Shown: in pieces, positions 10,056 through 18,525 of the stretch
How positions within the stretch are numbered: the stretch's first letter is position 1
Layout: every line of letters begins with the position of its first letter
Assembly (NCBI GenBank): GCA_022009755.1
Contig: CP091722.1
Coordinates: forward strand, 504,001 to 568,000
From: Oscillospiraceae bacterium
Lineage (GTDB): Bacteria; Bacillota; Clostridia; Christensenellales; QALW01
DNA length: 64,000 bases
Reading direction: 5' to 3'
The notes under the pieces: generated by a model
Databases searched by the model: none
Told to the model about the DNA's origin: nothing
The model's input: only the letters and a program-made list of their open reading frames with translations
Program-made: the position numbers and the translations under genes

Positions 10056-10685
10056 TCACACCTCCCGCCTTGCTTCCAAGCGTTTCTTTTTGGCGTTTCC
10101 TATTGCCGCAACGGCAGCTAACAGCACTCCCAAAGTTATAAAGCCGCCCGGCGCCATAATAAACCCGAGTATAGAAGGCGCTCCATCAGGCAGCAGGCGT
10201 ATTCCGAATATCGAGCCGCTGCCCAGCACCTCCCTTATTATGCCTATTATCGTAAGGGCCGCAGTAAAGCCCACGCCGCTGCCCAGCGCATCCGCAATGC
10301 TGGGAAGCACCGGGTTTTTGGAAGCAAAGCTTTCGGCTCGCTCCAAAATAATGCAGTTCACAACTATAAGAGGTATGTATATTCCAAGGGATGCATCAAG
10401 TGCCGGAACATACGCCTTCAGCAGCAGCTGAACGATAGTGGAAAAGCAGGCGATCATAACTATAAAGCAGGGAATCCGCACCTGATCGGGTATCGCCTTG
10501 CGCACACAGGATACCAAAGCACAGGAGCATACCAGCACAAACGTCACCGCCGCCCCCATCCCCAGCGCATTAAAGGCGCTTGTAGAGGTTGCAAGCGTTG
10601 GGCACATTCCCAGCACCATCGCAAAAATGGCGTTTCTCGTAACGGCGGAATTGTAAAACACATGCCACAGTCTTTTCTCTTTCAT
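10056..10685 (-). CDS. rnfE: Rnf complex subunit RnfE
   Basis: Membrane subunit homologous to NqrD, 209 residues, beginning MKEKRLWHVF. It has the family segments GMCPTLATSTS and VNCIILERAESFA, with the two conserved cysteines of the RnfA/RnfE pair, and about six transmembrane helices. The start at 10685 was chosen over an ATG 30 bases upstream because GAAGGCGG precedes it and it gives a four-base overlap with the rnfG stop. Reading frame intact. Confidence 0.95.
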   Translation of the reverse strand: MKEKRLWHVFYNSAVTRNAIFAMVLGMCPTLATSTSAFNALGMGAAVTFVLVCSCALVSCVRKAIPDQVRIPCFIVMIACFSTIVQLLLKAYVPALDASLGIYIPLIVVNCIILERAESFASKNPVLPSIADALGSGVGFTAALTIIGIIREVLGSGSIFGIRLLPDGAPSILGFIMAPGGFITLGVLLAAVAAIGNAKKKRLEARREV

Positions 10686-11248
10686 GCCGCCTTCATCTCC
10701 TTCATAAACGCACATGCCGCGTTCACCCCGCGTATTACATAGCGGCTTGTATATGTTGCGCTTGTGATTGCATCAATATTGTCAAGGCTAAACGGCGCCT
10801 GCCCGCCGGAAAACTGTCCCAGCCACTCCGGCTCCGATGCTCTTGCCCCAAGTCCCGGAGTTTCCGAGCTTTCGCCTATCACAACGCCGCTTACCGCTCC
10901 GTCGCTTTTAACCCCCACGCGCAGCCCGATAACCCCGGCGTATCCCTGTGTCTCCACCACGAATACATAGCCCTCAATTTCGCCCTGCGCATTTTTGGCT
11001 TCAAACACGCGGGTGATTTCCGTCTGTTCAAACTGTCCCGAGGCGTTAAAGCCGGCCGTATCCGTGCTTTTGGTCACTTCTTCATATCCCGCCGCATCCG
11101 GCATCAGGGCCCCCAGCGCTTCGTTAAGCTCTTTTTCGGCGTTATCGGCAATTTTTGCACGGGTCAGATATTCCACCCCGGCCAGCGCGCCCACCGAAAC
11201 AAAGCATACAAGAAACAGTGCAAAAGCAATCCTCAGTATTTTCTTCAT
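10682..11248 (-). CDS. rnfG: Rnf complex subunit RnfG (covalent FMN)
   Basis: Membrane-anchored flavoprotein of 188 residues facing the outside. An N-terminal helix (residues 5-24) is followed by an FMN-binding domain with GVVIGESSETPGLGARA and the attachment motif DAITSATYTS, in which the second threonine-class residue of S-A-T carries FMN through a phosphoester. It overlaps rnfD and rnfE by four bases at each end, typical of tightly coupled rnf genes. Confidence 0.95.
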   Translation of the reverse strand: MKKILRIAFALFLVCFVSVGALAGVEYLTRAKIADNAEKELNEALGALMPDAAGYEEVTKSTDTAGFNASGQFEQTEITRVFEAKNAQGEIEGYVFVVETQGYAGVIGLRVGVKSDGAVSGVVIGESSETPGLGARASEPEWLGQFSGGQAPFSLDNIDAITSATYTSRYVIRGVNAACAFMKEMKAA

Positions 11249-12157
11249 TTTGCCTTCACCTCTCCGAACACTCTGGGACGCAGCAGCTTGTCAATAAGCG
11301 GAGCAACAATGTTCATAATTAAAATCGCAAACATCGTGCCCTCCGGATAAGCCCCGTATGCCCTTATAAGCACCGTAAGCACGCCGCACATAACCCCGTA
11401 TATTATCTGCCCCCACGCGCTTAACGGAGAGGTCGTGTAATCCGTTGCCATAAATACCGCGCCGAAGGCGATGCCGCCCGTAAGTATCTCAAATACCGGG
11501 TCTCTGCCTATAATAAGCGCCAAAAGCATGGCCGAGCCCAGCATAGCCGTCGGTATTCTCCATGTAATTACTCTTCTTATAAGTAAATATATAAGCCCTA
11601 TAGCTATTGCTATCTTGCAGGTCTCTCCCATTGCGCCGCCGTATTGGCCCACTGCAAGCTCTAAATAGCTAAGCCCGCCGGTATATCCCGGCGCAAGCGG
11701 CGTCGGCCCCGTCACCGCATCCGGTGCCGCCGGCTGACAGGAGGCAAACTGCGCCGCAAAGCTTATAAGCATAAATGCGCGCCCGGCAAGAGCGGGGTTT
11801 ACAATATTGCAGCCTATGCCGCCGAAACTGCTTGGCAACCACTACGGAAAACGCCGCCCCCAATATCACAACATACAGCGGTATCTGCGCCGGAAGCGTA
11901 AGGGCAAGCAGCAGCCCGGTAACAGCCGCCGAAAGATCGGAAATGCTGTTTTCCCGCTTCATTGCACGCCTGCATATGTATTCGCAAAGCACGGCCGTGC
12001 CCACCGAAACCGCCATAACAAGCAGACTGCGTGTGCCGAATATCAGCACCGCCGCAATTACGCTGGGAAGCAGCGATATCAAAACATCGCCCATTATACC
12101 TCTTGTGGTACGCCTGCACCTGATGTGCGGCGAGGAGGATATATGCAGTTGTGTCAT
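11245..12157 (-). CDS. rnfD: Rnf complex subunit RnfD, frameshifted as sequenced
   Basis: Membrane subunit of the NqrB/RnfD family, about 304 residues, with many helices. The N-terminal part starts MTQLHISSSPHIR and the C-terminal part begins FGGIGCNIVNPALAGRAF; the conserved threonine of ATDYTTSPLSAWG is a candidate FMN site. The frame breaks at three A (11825-11827), where five would give the expected AKQ-x-FGG. It overlaps the rnfC stop by four bases. Confidence 0.92.
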
Positions 12158-13475
12158 TTCTTTTCCTCCCTGATCTTTTTAAGTGCCGCTCCCTTTGCAA
12201 GGCGAATGGATTGCATCAGATATCGCTTCGCCGGGCAGATAAATGTGCAGCTGCCGCATTCAATGCAATCCTGTGCACGCAAGGCGGTAAATTCTTCGGT
12301 AAGCCCCGCCCTCTGCGCGGCATCTATCCTCACCGGCATAAGCCCCATGGGGCAGGCCGCAACGCATCTGCCGCAGCGTATGCACGGCGTTTCCTTCGGT
12401 AAGGAAGCGTGCTGGCTGTCAAGCAGCAGCAGTCCCGAGCTTCCCTTGGTTATGGAAGCCGTAATGTCCCCCATTGCAATTCCCATCATCGGGCCGCCCG
12501 ATATCACCTTTCCTACGCTCTGCTTGTCCACTCCGAGATAATCCAGCACATCGCACACCCTTGTACCGATGGGGATAAACAGATTCCGTCCCCCCGCAAT
12601 GGCGCTGCCCGCTACGGTAGTAATGCGCCCCGTAACCGGACGCCCCTGATAAACCGCTTCGCACAAGGCATTTGCCGTAGCGACATTCTGCACAACGCAG
12701 CCCACCGACGAAGGCAGCGCACCGCTTTTTACAATGCGCCCCGTAAGCTGATATATAAGCTGCTTCTCCGAGCCCATCGGGTAGCGCTTGGGCAGCCTTT
12801 TAACGGTTATATCGCCGTATTGCGCCGCCGCAGCCGTCATATCCCTTATAGCCTCCGGCTTATTCCCCTCAATGCCGATAATGATTCTTTTCGCCTCCAC
12901 CGCCTTTTGCACAAGCAGCGCTCCCGATATTATCTGTGCGCTGTACTCCCGCATAAGACGGTCATCCGCGGTAATGTAAGGCTCACATTCGGCGCCGTTA
13001 ATAATGACTGTATCTATTTTATCCTTGGAGGAAAGCTTTACATGGGTGGGAAACATGGCACCGCCCATTCCGGCAAGCCCCATTTCCTCCGCCGCTTTTA
13101 TAATGCCCTCTCTGGTTATCGGATCAAGCGGTCGGAATTCCACCGATGCATATTCATTATCATTATCAATAACAATGGTTTCAACAGGCGCACCGGCAGC
13201 ATTTCTTCCCGCAACTACGGCCTCCACCGTTCCGGAAACGGAGGAATGGATATTTGCGCTTACAAAGCCCGCTGCACAGGCAATAAGCTGCCCCACAAGC
13301 ACCTTGTCTCCCTTTTTTTAACAACGGCCTGAGCCGGCTTTCCGATATGCTGAGAAAGCGATACATATACCTTGGACGGAGCCGGCATAATTTCTATCGG
13401 CTTTTCCCTCCACGATATTCCGCGCTCCTGCTTATGTGTCAGCGGATGTATGCCGCCGCGATATAATCTGAACAT
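12154..13475 (-). CDS. rnfC: Rnf complex subunit RnfC (NADH-binding), frameshifted as sequenced
   Basis: Peripheral NADH- and FMN-binding subunit, about 440 residues and first gene of the rnf operon. It begins MFRLYRGGIHPLTHK and carries AEEMGLAGMGGAMFPTHVK and NGAECEPYITADDRLM, the nucleotide and flavin region. Two cubane motifs follow, CIRCGRCVAACPMGLMP and CIECGSCTFICP. The frame breaks at seven T (13313-13319), where eight would restore VVKKKGDKVLVGQ. The start at 13475 was chosen from the family N-terminus; GGGGTG lies about six bases before it. Confidence 0.94.
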
Positions 13476-13503
13476 AAATGCACCCCGTAATTGGATTATT
13501 CGG

Positions 13504-13509
13504 ATTATA
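13504..13509 (-). promoter_or_regulatory. Extended -10 element of the rnf operon promoter
   Basis: On the minus strand TGATATAAT forms an extended -10 about 30 bases before the rnfC ATG. A TTGACT lies about 35 bases further up, too far for a standard -35, so the extended TG may compensate. A single PurBox-like CGAACATT half site is present near 13598 with no good mate. Confidence 0.45.
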
Positions 13510-13656
13510 TCATACAAAAGCAAATTTTTTTGTATAAAAAAATTAGTCAAAATCAGAGTGTTTTTTTGCTTTTTGCGAAGAAAAAGGTTTTCAGAATGTT
13601 CGTAATTATAATTTAATTATATTTGATCGTCATTATTATATAGCCCTTCGCCGTTT

Positions 13657-14016
13657 TTATGCTCCTTTTCCCCGTATAATCGACGGCAGCACGCTGATAG
13701 ATGCCAATATCATTATACCTCCGCATACCTTTTCTATTGCCTCCGGTGCGCAAAACCCCGCAGCAACAGCCCCCGCCGCTGCGCCTGCCATTCCGGCAGC
13801 GGTATATAGTACCATGCTTTTGTTCCACAAAAACCTTCCCCTGCTGCTGTTTATCGCCGTAATTATCACCGAAACCGGAATGTACAGCAGCAGCGAGTAC
13901 ATTCTTGCTTCACGAACCGAATAACCCATGCATACAACAAGCAGCGGCATCAGCAGCATGCCGCCGCCGGTACCCAGGCTAACAAGCAGTGCAAAAGCGG
14001 CGCCTGCCAGTATCAT
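13657..14016 (-). CDS. TauE/SafE (TSUP) half-transporter, second subunit
   Basis: A 119-residue membrane protein equal to one four-helix repeat of the sulfite exporter TauE/SafE (DUF81) family, with SLGTGGGMLLMPLLV and LVVCMGYSVREARMYSLLL. Full TSUP proteins have two such repeats in one chain; here the two repeats are separate genes. The ATG at 14016 overlaps the TGA of the upstream half in an ATGA junction, so this is a coupled pair and not a frameshift. The substrate is unknown; family members move sulfite, sulfonates or other organic anions. Confidence 0.8.
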   Translation of the reverse strand: MILAGAAFALLVSLGTGGGMLLMPLLVVCMGYSVREARMYSLLLYIPVSVIITAINSSRGRFLWNKSMVLYTAAGMAGAAAGAVAAGFCAPEAIEKVCGGIMILASISVLPSIIRGKGA

Positions 14017-14462
14017 CTGCAAATAAAGCTCACCCCCGAAATAAATGTAAGCGCGGCAAAAAGCCCCCGCAGCATTGCCGGACTGATCCCCTTTCCGGCA
14101 CAGCAGCCCGCTATCGCCCCTGCTGCCGCGCCCGCAATAGCAAATAAAATGTCTTTAACATCCGGCGCAAAACCTCCGCCCCTGAACAGTGCGCCCACTG
14201 CGGAAAACACACCCACCAGCATAACCGTGATTCCCACCGTCCTGTCCGCACGCTTATCGCTGTGCATCATGTAAATCACCGTTCCGCCGCCCGCTCCGGC
14301 AAAACCGCTTACCGCTCCGGCAGCAAACCCGCCGATTATATCTCTGAGAATACCCCGTATTTCGCCGCTTGTACCGCCGAACTCAGAATTGCATAAAAAT
14401 TGATGCGTTTTTTTCACTGTTTTTAACGGTTTTTTTGCGTTTTTTAAGCGTTTTTTAAGCAT
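14013..14462 (-). CDS. TauE/SafE (TSUP) half-transporter, first subunit
   Basis: A 149-residue membrane protein forming the first TSUP repeat (GGFAAGAVSGFAGAGGGTVIY, then two or three more helices). It has an unusual lysine-rich N-terminal extension of about 20 residues made from repeated AAAAAACGC-like DNA. AAGGAA lies six bases before the ATG. The start region sits directly behind a well matched PurBox-like inverted repeat (14480-14513), which suggests purine-linked control. Together with the next gene it makes a complete two-repeat exporter. Confidence 0.78.
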   Translation of the reverse strand: MLKKRLKNAKKPLKTVKKTHQFLCNSEFGGTSGEIRGILRDIIGGFAAGAVSGFAGAGGGTVIYMMHSDKRADRTVGITVMLVGVFSAVGALFRGGGFAPDVKDILFAIAGAAAGAIAGCCAGKGISPAMLRGLFAALTFISGVSFICR

Positions 14463-14479
14463 TCATTTTTCCTTATTTT

Positions 14480-14513
14480 CGAACATTATTCAATCAAGCT
14501 GTTTTAATGTTCG
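14480..14513. promoter_or_regulatory. PurBox-like inverted repeat upstream of the TSUP pair
   Basis: CGAACATTA and TAATGTTCG face each other with 24 bases between the CGAAC and GTTCG cores. Each arm, extended outward, matches 12 of 13 positions of the Firmicute PurR consensus. The site is about 20 bases before the TSUP start on the minus strand and about 50 bases before the -35 of the plus-strand gene at 14648, so either or both could be targets. This is the best operator of the three in the window. Confidence 0.6.
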
Positions 14514-14561
14514 TATTTAATCGCAAATCCACTTATAGTATTCCCAATTCGGCTCAATACA

Positions 14562-14590
14562 TTGCAATAACGCTCAAAGTCTGATATAAT
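14562..14590 (+). promoter_or_regulatory. Sigma-A type promoter of the gene at 14648
   Basis: TTGCAA at 14562-14567 and a perfect TATAAT at 14585-14590 are separated by exactly 17 bases. The predicted transcript would start near 14597, giving a leader of about 50 bases with AAGGA before the ATG at 14648. Confidence 0.75.
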
Positions 14591-14647
14591 ATTTTTACGG
14601 TTTCAATATAAAATCGTTAACAAAATATTTAAGGAACACATAAAACC

Positions 14648-15469
14648 ATGCTGAAAATACGCCATTTTACGGCAGCCGTATTGTTTTTAATTTTGATTTT
14701 TACCTGCGCTTTTGCCCAAAGCTCCTCCCCTGTTCAGAATCCGTCATTTGAATTATGCGAGGATGAGCAGCCTCCCGCAGGCTGGTACAGCGAATCCGGC
14801 AATGCACAGTATACCGATTTTTCCCTGTCATATGCCGCATATAACGGCGAAAAATCGGCATATTTGTCCAATTCCGTCCCCACATACTCCAGAATAACAC
14901 AGTTTATAAACTGCACACCCGGAGTCAAATACCGCCTTACCGTCATGGCGCGCACCGAAGGCGTACATTCCACACAAAACGCTTACGGCGCATATATAAC
15001 GGTGCAAAGCCGTTCCGCCTACGGTCAAAATAAAGTATGCTCCATGATGCTTGATGACGAATGCCCTTCATGGACTCCGCTTACTCTCTACTTTACAACC
15101 ACGAACATTCAGCAGGTGTGCATATGGCTTTGTCTAGGCGCCGACGGCGCCGAAAACTCCGGCAGCGTCTGCTTTGACTGCGTTGAGGTCGAAGAGGTGG
15201 AGGCTGTCCCGGATGACGAGCCCTTTGTAATACTGAGCGAAAAAAGTGCTCCTATTCTTGGTTATTTGCCGTTTTTAGCAGCAATTATCATAACAGGTAT
15301 CGCAATTTGGCTTATTGCCGGCAAATCACGGGGAAAAAACAAACAAACTGACGGAAAAAAAGATAAAAAATGTGTCCCGAACGATACCGATACCGCTCCG
15401 CTTGGCCATGCAAGCAGTAAAGAGGCCGATATAAATGAAAAGCAAAGGGACAGTGATGATGATATTTAA
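14648..15469 (+). CDS. Membrane-anchored extracellular protein with CBM-like beta-sandwich domain
   Basis: A 273-residue protein with a signal peptide (residues 1-24, cleavage near AFA-QS), an outside domain of about 160 residues beginning VQNPSFELCEDEQPPAGWYSE, one transmembrane helix near residues 205-223, and a charged hydrophilic tail of about 50 residues inside the cell. The NPSFE...GW opening and the later CFDCVEV strand resemble CBM4/9-type carbohydrate-binding sandwich domains, but there is no catalytic domain. Function unknown; binding of cell-surface or environmental glycans is only inferred. It is a lone plus-strand gene with its own promoter. Confidence 0.75.
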   Translation: MLKIRHFTAAVLFLILIFTCAFAQSSSPVQNPSFELCEDEQPPAGWYSESGNAQYTDFSLSYAAYNGEKSAYLSNSVPTYSRITQFINCTPGVKYRLTVMARTEGVHSTQNAYGAYITVQSRSAYGQNKVCSMMLDDECPSWTPLTLYFTTTNIQQVCIWLCLGADGAENSGSVCFDCVEVEEVEAVPDDEPFVILSEKSAPILGYLPFLAAIIITGIAIWLIAGKSRGKNKQTDGKKDKKCVPNDTDTAPLGHASSKEADINEKQRDSDDDI

Positions 15470-15502
15470 GCGTTTATTCTAGCCGGTGAGCTTTCGTGCA
15501 TC

Positions 15503-15536
15503 CGAACTTAATCGTAAATATTACGCCGAATGTTCG
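15503..15536. promoter_or_regulatory. Orphan PurBox-like inverted repeat between convergent genes
   Basis: CCGAACTTA and AATGTTCGC arms with exactly 24 bases between the cores, the same geometry as the pair at 14480. One arm matches 12 of 13 consensus positions, the other 10. It lies between the 3' ends of the gene at 14648 and the dnaI-like gene, with no gene start beside it. The rest of 15470-15679 holds only an imperfect CCCTTTTC/GAAAAAGGG repeat. Confidence 0.4.
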
Positions 15537-15679
15537 CATTTACGGGGTAAGCAAAACAGTCCTGCTTCTCGCGCCCTTTTCGTAAGCTTGGCTTTTGAAA
15601 AAGGGTTCTGTGAGCGGAACTGCTTTATTAACGGATATTATAACACCTACGGTACAATTTAGATTTATCGGATATTCGA

Positions 15680-16672
15680 TTATTCAATTGCCGCCTTATC
15701 GGCTCTTTTTCGCTGCTGCGCTCTTTGCGGCTGAAGCCGCACATCATTTCCTTCAAAGCGAAGAACGCGGCTGCCCGCTCTGTCAAAGAGTCTGGAGGTG
15801 ATCCTCTCCGTATATCTTGCTTTAAGCTGAGACGGCGTAAGATTCGTGGTAACAATACACGGCAAGCCGCTGCGCATGCGTTCGTTTATCACGGTAAAAA
15901 GCATTTCCACCGTTATATTATTCAGCATCGGCTCCATACCAAGCTCGTCAATAACCAACAGATCTACACGGCATAGCCGTGCAAGCTCCCCACCGTTGTT
16001 AAAGGCGGCGTTTCTGAACGCCTCACAAAGCGCATATGAGCTTACAGCCAGCACGCTGAAGCCTCTGCGCAGCACTTCGGCCGCAATACAGTTGGCCAAA
16101 AAGGTTTTGCCGGTGCCTGTGGGCCCCGTAAAAACCAAACTATCACTTTTGCCGGGACAAAAGTGTTCCGCATAGCTGCGTGCCGCTTCCGTCAGCTTTT
16201 CCATAGCCGCCCTCTGCCGGCAGCCGGCTTCATCGTCCCCGCCGAATATATCGCTTTTACAGTTTTCAAAGCGCTGCTCCCCGGACAGATCAAGACAGGC
16301 GCCGCGATACATAAGCTCATAGATCATTCCGGTGCAGCAGGAGCATCTCCCGTCTTTTGTATATCCGGTATCCTTGCATACAGGGCAGGTATACTGCGCC
16401 TCCAGGTCTTCGGGGGTAAGACCGTTTTCCGCCAGGCGGGCTATGTACTTTTCTTTTAACTCCGCAAGCTTTTTATCCGTCTGCTCATACGGCTGCCCGT
16501 TTCTCATGGCGCGGAATTTTTCCACCTTCAGGAGTGCAATTTCATCATCCGTTTCTTTAAGGAGCGGGTCTGCCGCATAGGCATCGGCCTTACGCTTTGC
16601 CGCCCGTTCCCGTGCCGCTGTTCTGCGCTTTTGTAACAGCTCGTCTACATCGCGTGCAGTAAAGGCATCCAT
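15680..16672 (-). CDS. DnaC/DnaI-family helicase loader ATPase
   Basis: A 330-residue AAA+ protein that loads the replicative helicase. The N-terminal region is helical and charged; a zinc-binding segment follows (CPVCKDTGYTKDGRCSCC), then the ATPase domain with Walker A TGPTGTGKTFL and Walker B VDLLVIDELG, and the arginine-bearing RLFDRAGSR. This is the layout of Firmicute DnaI. It begins three bases after the DnaD-domain gene, so the two form a primosome operon. Confidence 0.9.
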   Translation of the reverse strand: MDAFTARDVDELLQKRRTAARERAAKRKADAYAADPLLKETDDEIALLKVEKFRAMRNGQPYEQTDKKLAELKEKYIARLAENGLTPEDLEAQYTCPVCKDTGYTKDGRCSCCTGMIYELMYRGACLDLSGEQRFENCKSDIFGGDDEAGCRQRAAMEKLTEAARSYAEHFCPGKSDSLVFTGPTGTGKTFLANCIAAEVLRRGFSVLAVSSYALCEAFRNAAFNNGGELARLCRVDLLVIDELGMEPMLNNITVEMLFTVINERMRSGLPCIVTTNLTPSQLKARYTERITSRLFDRAGSRVLRFEGNDVRLQPQRAQQRKRADKAAIE

Positions 16673-16675
16673 AAA

Positions 16676-18055
16676 TCAATTGTCCTCCAGTTCATCAAGG
16701 GCTGTATATATATCGTTTTGCTCCGAAGTGCGCTCATCGTAATCATGTGCCGAAGTGCGTTTGGCTCCTCCCGTAAGCTTCCTGCGCAATTCCTTCATAC
16801 CCGAACATTCGTTTGCAATGGCAAGCATTTTTTCCTGAGTGAAGCCTTTTGCGCAAAGGAACGAATATATTCTTCTGTCCTCTGCACTTACGGCGGCATC
16901 CACCCCCATAGCTGCATACAGCGCCTTTATATTCTCATCATCGCCTCTGCGCGCCGTGTTGTATTCCTCCATGGCCTTCGCGGTTGTTATGCCGCGTTCC
17001 TGCCACAGCGCCAGCTCACGCTCAAAGCTTTCCACGCTTTTGTAAGCTCTTTTGCCCAATGCTTTGGCTACAAACTGCAATGCCTCCGCATCAAAACCGG
17101 AAAGCTTTGCAGCTTTAATTATATCAAGCAGCTCCTGTGTAACATTGCCTCCAAGCCCCATAGTGCGCAAAAGCTCGGCAGCTTCCTCCCTTTTGGTGCG
17201 TGTTTTGCGTAAAAACTCCTCCGTCTGGCCCGTTTTTGCAGCGCCATCCCTCATGCCCTCAATTATTTTATCAAGATAGGCAAAGGACGGATTGGCGGTT
17301 TTCGTGGTTTCTGCGCAGGCGTTTATGATATCCTCATGCGAAAAGCCCCATTCCCCCGTCCATTTTTCATAAAGACGCACTTCCTCAACCGAAGGCATAC
17401 GCCGTATTCCGATATGCAGCATAACATCGTTTACCACATGATGTTCAAGCTCATATACGCTTAAATAATGCTCGGCTTCCGACAATGTTGTTATGCCGTT
17501 TTCCGCCCATGCACGGGCTGCGGCATCGATATATGCAAAAATGCTGCGCGTTTTTTTGCTGCTTTTGCGTATTCCGTCCATACAGTGCTGAACCAAAAGC
17601 ATAATAACGGGCTCCGGAAGCTGATATACCTCCACCCATTCTTTGGCTTTTTCCATTTCGGACGGCTTCATCTCCCGCCCGACAAGAGCGCGCAGTGCCG
17701 CAAAATAATCTCCATAGCCCGAAAGCACTCCCGGCAGCTCACTGTTTTTCTTTTCGGCAGCCTCCCGTACGGAACGCACCTCGATTGCAAGCGGACTGCG
17801 GCTGGCCACACTGAGCAGCTGCTCTGAGGAAAAATACTCAAGCGCAGCCTCTACGCTTTCCACGGTGACGGCGCATGCCGAAGCAAGCTCGGAAATACTG
17901 CCGCAGCGGACATCGTTAGTGAGCGCATACTGGCAAAAGACATACAGCTTCACAAATTCCGGCGGCATATCCTTAAGAAAGGTGCGCACAAATTCCCCCT
18001 CCAAGGCCACAATATCTCCAAAAGGGTTTTCCTTTGCAAGGACGCAAAACGACAT
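16676..18055 (-). CDS. DnaD-domain replication initiation protein
   Basis: A 459-residue primosomal protein of the DnaD/DnaB2 family. The N-terminal part is a winged-helix domain (about residues 1-100), and two DnaD-type helical domains follow: one near residues 110-190 with EVYQLPEPVIMLLVQHCM, one near 210-280 with YEKWTGEWGFSHEDIINAC. In Firmicutes these proteins work with DnaI to remodel origin DNA before helicase loading. GGGAGAGTGG precedes the ATG. It is the first gene of a two-gene operon. Confidence 0.87.
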   Translation of the reverse strand: MSFCVLAKENPFGDIVALEGEFVRTFLKDMPPEFVKLYVFCQYALTNDVRCGSISELASACAVTVESVEAALEYFSSEQLLSVASRSPLAIEVRSVREAAEKKNSELPGVLSGYGDYFAALRALVGREMKPSEMEKAKEWVEVYQLPEPVIMLLVQHCMDGIRKSSKKTRSIFAYIDAAARAWAENGITTLSEAEHYLSVYELEHHVVNDVMLHIGIRRMPSVEEVRLYEKWTGEWGFSHEDIINACAETTKTANPSFAYLDKIIEGMRDGAAKTGQTEEFLRKTRTKREEAAELLRTMGLGGNVTQELLDIIKAAKLSGFDAEALQFVAKALGKRAYKSVESFERELALWQERGITTAKAMEEYNTARRGDDENIKALYAAMGVDAAVSAEDRRIYSFLCAKGFTQEKMLAIANECSGMKELRRKLTGGAKRTSAHDYDERTSEQNDIYTALDELEDN

Positions 18056-18525
18056 ATGCCACTCTCCCGTTATAAAACTTTGCTGAATATGACTATCTGC
18101 GCGCTGATTTCACGGCGGCGTACGCAGTTTTTATTTATTCTTACGCAATAAACGATACCGCCAATTTAAGTCATATGTAATTTCTTTACGCTTGTTTTTT
18201 CGCACGGTTTCATAAAGAGTTCCGCATTAAACTACGGAAATGCTATACCGGCGACAAAAATCGGCACAAATTTATAATTTAATTATAGCATATCCGGGGC
18301 AGATAATAAAGCGGAATTAAAGCAAAAACGCTATCTGACCGAAACGGATATTCATCAATTGATATTATATATACGCCGCTGCCGCAATTCGGAATAAATG
18401 TCTCCGCTTAGCTATATCCTTTACGGGGCGACAGATAAAATACCGGCTTTTGAACCTGACCGCAATGCCGCCTTAGAGCGGTATGCTGCAATCTGCAAAT
18501 ATAAAATACCGCAGAAAGGATGCCC
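18056..18525. other. Intergenic region with divergent promoters
   Basis: About 470 AT-rich bases between dnaD (minus) and the M1 peptidase (plus). On the minus strand TATAAT occurs inside the AT palindrome near 18270-18290 and could be the dnaD -10. I see no gene, tRNA or riboswitch here. Confidence 0.5.

Noticed and set aside
14480..14513. LexA (SOS) box
   Set aside because: The arms carry CGAAC...GTTCG but with 24 bases between them, far more than the four-base LexA spacing.
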